Shown here piece after piece: positions 62,063-64,000 of a stretch of DNA of 64,000 bases (the first letter of the stretch is position 1; each line of letters starts with the position of its first letter). Position numbers and translations under genes: made by a program. A model generated the notes under the pieces. That model searched no databases and was not told the DNA's origin. It saw nothing but the letters and a program-made list of their open reading frames with translations. The stretch comes from Candidatus Palauibacter poriticola (GTDB lineage Bacteria > Gemmatimonadota > Gemmatimonadetes > Palauibacterales > Palauibacteraceae): contig JAAXHJ010000076.1 in the NCBI GenBank assembly GCA_012270965.1, positions 52,704 through 116,703 on the forward strand, given 5' to 3'.

Positions 62063-63559
62063 GTGGAGGCGAATCGCGCCCTGATCACGCTGCTCGCGGT
62101 GATCGCGTATCTGGCGCTCTGCGTCGGCGTGGGCCTCTGGTCGCTCCGGCGCACGAAGTCGGCGAGCGATTTCTTCGTGGCCGGCCGAACGCTGGGGATG
62201 TTCGTGACCGCGTTCGCGATCTTCTCGAGCACGATGAGCGGATTCGGGTTCGTGGGCGGCCCGGGTCTCATGTACTCGATGGGGACGAGTTCGATCTGGA
62301 TTCTCGGCACGATCGTCATCTCCAACATCATCGTCCTCAACCTGGTGGCGAAACGGATCCGCCTCGTGGCGGAACTTCGGGAGTGCGTGTCGCTGCCGGA
62401 CGTGGCCGCCGCACGCTACGGCGCGGAGTCGGTGCGAGCTTCCGTGGCCCTCGTCGTCCTGCTCGGCGTGCTGGGCTACCTCGCGACCCAGATCCTCGCG
62501 ATGTCGATCGTGCTGCAGGGCGTTCTGGCCGACGCGGGCGTGCTCGAGAACCCGAGCCTGGCGCTCTGCGTCGCCATCTCCTGCTCGGTCCTGGTCTTCT
62601 ATTCGGTGACCGGCGGGATCGTGGCCTCCGTCTACACCGACGTGATCCAGGGCGTCATCATGGTCGTCGCCTCCGTCCTCGTTTTTATCACGGTGCTTGG
62701 GACATTCGACGGCGGGATGGCCGAGATCAGCCGGATCGTGGCGGCCGACGACCGCGCGGCGGGTGGACCGTGGGGAACGATCGGGATCATGGGAGCGCTA
62801 GCCTGGTTCTTCGTATTCGGCATCGGCGTGGCCGGGCAGCCGCACATTATCACGAAGTTCATGATGCTGCGGCGCATGAGGGAACTGCGCTACGTCATCC
62901 CGGTCGGCGTCATCGCCTACAGCTTCGCGGCGCTGCTGTGGATCGGAATCGGCTTCGCCATGCGGGCGCTGGTGATCGGCGGCGGCCACCCGGCGCTCGC
63001 GACCCCGGATGCCGCCTCGCCCGAGTTCTTGCAGACCTTCACCCATCCGCTGCTCGCCGGCGTCGTCTTCGCCGCGCTGCTCGCCGCGATCATGTCCACC
63101 GCGGACGCGTTCCTGAACATCGGGACCGCCGCCATCATGCACGACCTGCCGAACGCCATCCGCGGCCGGTCGCTCGGCAACGAACTCGCGTGGGCGCGCG
63201 TCATCACGGTCCTGCTGGCGATCTCGGCCGCGCTGGTGGCGCTCTATTCCGGCGACTTCGTGGCGCTGCTCGGCGTGTTCGGCTGGGGCACGTTCGCGGC
63301 GGGTCTCGTCCCCGTCATCGCGATCGGACTCAACTGGAAACGGGCCAACGTCCTCGCGGCGAACGTCGCCGTCGCCAGCAGCCTGCTCGTCAACTTCGGG
63401 CTCCGGTCCGGCTTCGGCTTCGGTACCGTGCGTCTCCCGTACGGCGTCGACCACGGGGCCGCGGCGCTCCTTGTCTCCCTCGTCCTCTTCCTCTCCATCT
63501 CCCTCCTTACGAAACCCGATCCCATCGATCGCGACATCGAACGCGTGATGGGACTCTGA
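62063..63559 (+). CDS. Sodium:solute symporter (SSS family)
   Basis: A 498-residue transporter with about 13 membrane helices, from the GTG at 62063. Typical SSS phrases are SASDFFVAGRTLGMF, FSSTMSGFGFVGGPGLMY, YSVTGGIVASVYTDVIQG (the conserved G(G)-xxAVxxTDVxQ region) and a Ser-rich helix AAIMSTADAFLNIGTA that provides sodium ligands. The solute could be an amino acid, organic acid or sugar; it cannot be chosen from the sequence alone. Confidence 0.9.
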   Translation: MEANRALITLLAVIAYLALCVGVGLWSLRRTKSASDFFVAGRTLGMFVTAFAIFSSTMSGFGFVGGPGLMYSMGTSSIWILGTIVISNIIVLNLVAKRIRLVAELRECVSLPDVAAARYGAESVRASVALVVLLGVLGYLATQILAMSIVLQGVLADAGVLENPSLALCVAISCSVLVFYSVTGGIVASVYTDVIQGVIMVVASVLVFITVLGTFDGGMAEISRIVAADDRAAGGPWGTIGIMGALAWFFVFGIGVAGQPHIITKFMMLRRMRELRYVIPVGVIAYSFAALLWIGIGFAMRALVIGGGHPALATPDAASPEFLQTFTHPLLAGVVFAALLAAIMSTADAFLNIGTAAIMHDLPNAIRGRSLGNELAWARVITVLLAISAALVALYSGDFVALLGVFGWGTFAAGLVPVIAIGLNWKRANVLAANVAVASSLLVNFGLRSGFGFGTVRLPYGVDHGAAALLVSLVLFLSISLLTKPDPIDRDIERVMGL

Positions 63560-63619
63560 CCCCGGAGTCTGATCCGCGAGGAGGGCCCGGGCGCCTTTGA
63601 GCATCGGCAGGAAGGCAGG

Positions 63620-63815
63620 ATGACGGACGAACGTCCGTACGAACGGAGTCATCCGTGGATCAGTTTTCGCGCGGGCCTGGGGAGGGCCACGCCGCAGTTG
63701 TGGTCCCTGCTCGGACAGGTGGCGGCTCGCTGCGAGCAGGTCGCCCGGGCGGTTCTGCCTCCCGCCGCCGCGGCGGAGATGCACAAGCTCTACCTCATCA
63801 AGGGTGCCCGCGCCG
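63620..63815 (+). pseudogene. Fic-family protein N-terminal fragment
   Basis: From an ATG with AGGAAGG upstream: SHPWISFRAGLGRATPQLWS followed by LLGQVAARCEQ and PPAAAAEMHKLYLIKGARA, the N-terminal helical region of Fic-type (HPWI...LYL) proteins. The family continues with ATTAIEGN and the HPFxDGN(G)R site; here the frame changes to transposase sequence at about 63811, so the catalytic domain is absent. Confidence 0.65.
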
Positions 63816-64000
63816 CCGGGCAAGAGCACGCTGAACCGTTTCGAGCATGCGCCCGCCGGCGGGGAGCCCGGCCGCTACCACAGGATCGACCACGATCCGG
63901 AGGCGCTGCAGGCGGTGCTGGTGGAGTTGTTCATCGACTCGTGGCAGGGCAAGCCGCCGTCGCGGCTCGTGTTGGACATCGACTCGACCGACGACGAGGT
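63811..64000 (+). pseudogene. IS1380-type transposase fragment, runs off the window
   Basis: PPGKSTLNRFEHAPAGGEPG, then YHRIDHDPEALQAVLVELFI, then RLVLDIDSTDDE matches the middle N-terminal part of IS1380 transposases (GKSTLNRLE..., VLDxDxTDD with the first catalytic Asp). The first 90 or so residues are missing because the fragment is joined to the fic piece. It is a different lineage from the intact element at 43.8 kb. The 3' part lies outside the window. Confidence 0.7.

Overview
The window is GC-rich (mostly around 65-70 percent by eye), with dense operons that are often joined by four-base GTGA/ATGA/TTGA stop-start overlaps. The gene content (sortilin-type BNR repeat protein, several S9 peptidases, DUF885, secreted amidohydrolases, six-bladed beta-propellers, PolX next to LigA) looks most like a heterotrophic Gemmatimonadota bacterium with many exported and periplasmic enzymes. 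That placement is an inference from gene families; no rRNA is present.

Layout. 1-7.0 kb: quinohemoprotein amine dehydrogenase cluster qhpA-D-C-B-F-E (A truncated by the window edge); the gamma subunit keeps every residue needed for the CTQ cofactor and its thioether links. 7.0-10.8 kb: cupin, then a probable zinc-starvation unit (membrane protein, flavoprotein with a Cys-rich tail, COG0523 GTPase) divergent from a Zur-like regulator, with a perfect palindrome between them. 10.8-13.5 kb: amidohydrolase and queC. 13.7-17.4 kb: a tRNA-bounded patch (Ser-CGA, Ser-GGA, Ser-GCT, Gln-CTG) with antitoxin and transposase debris. 17.4-36.5 kb: core and degradative genes (GntR-type regulator, polX, ligA, sortilin-like protein, S9 peptidase, UDG, HAD phosphatase, DUF885, amidohydrolase, serine hydrolase) with a frameshifted vapC at 30 kb. 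36.5-42 kb: truncated DUF4143 ATPase, aldolase/dehydrogenase fusion, phd-vapC with a three-box operator, second S9 peptidase.

42.5-47.9 kb is the most unusual part: a lower-GC minus-strand island in the order small Tat-type Cys-rich protein, small membrane protein, CcdA/MauF-like membrane protein, beta-propeller, MauE, MauD. The F-B-E-D order matches the methylamine dehydrogenase (mau) cluster, but the small subunit is unlike MauA and has one Trp, inside a Cys-Trp-Cys motif. A complete IS1380-type element with a 5-bp duplication sits exactly at the propeller stop codon and separates mauE/mauD from the rest; a decayed ISL3 element flanks the upstream side.

49.5-53 kb: glycoside-hydrolase-like and CBM9-like secreted proteins, two tandem lipoproteins and two gene relics. 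53.2-59.6 kb: a coupled plus-strand operon of PQQ dehydrogenase, GcvT-type protein and two phytoene-desaturase-like flavoproteins. 59.8-63.6 kb: VOC protein and malate dehydrogenase (minus), then a membrane protein and a sodium:solute symporter (plus). The window ends in a fic fragment fused to a second IS1380-type transposase.

The common theme is periplasmic amine and small-molecule oxidation (qhp, mau-like island, PQQ enzyme) together with peptide and amide breakdown, in a genome that is shuffled by IS elements near tRNAs and toxin-antitoxin genes.
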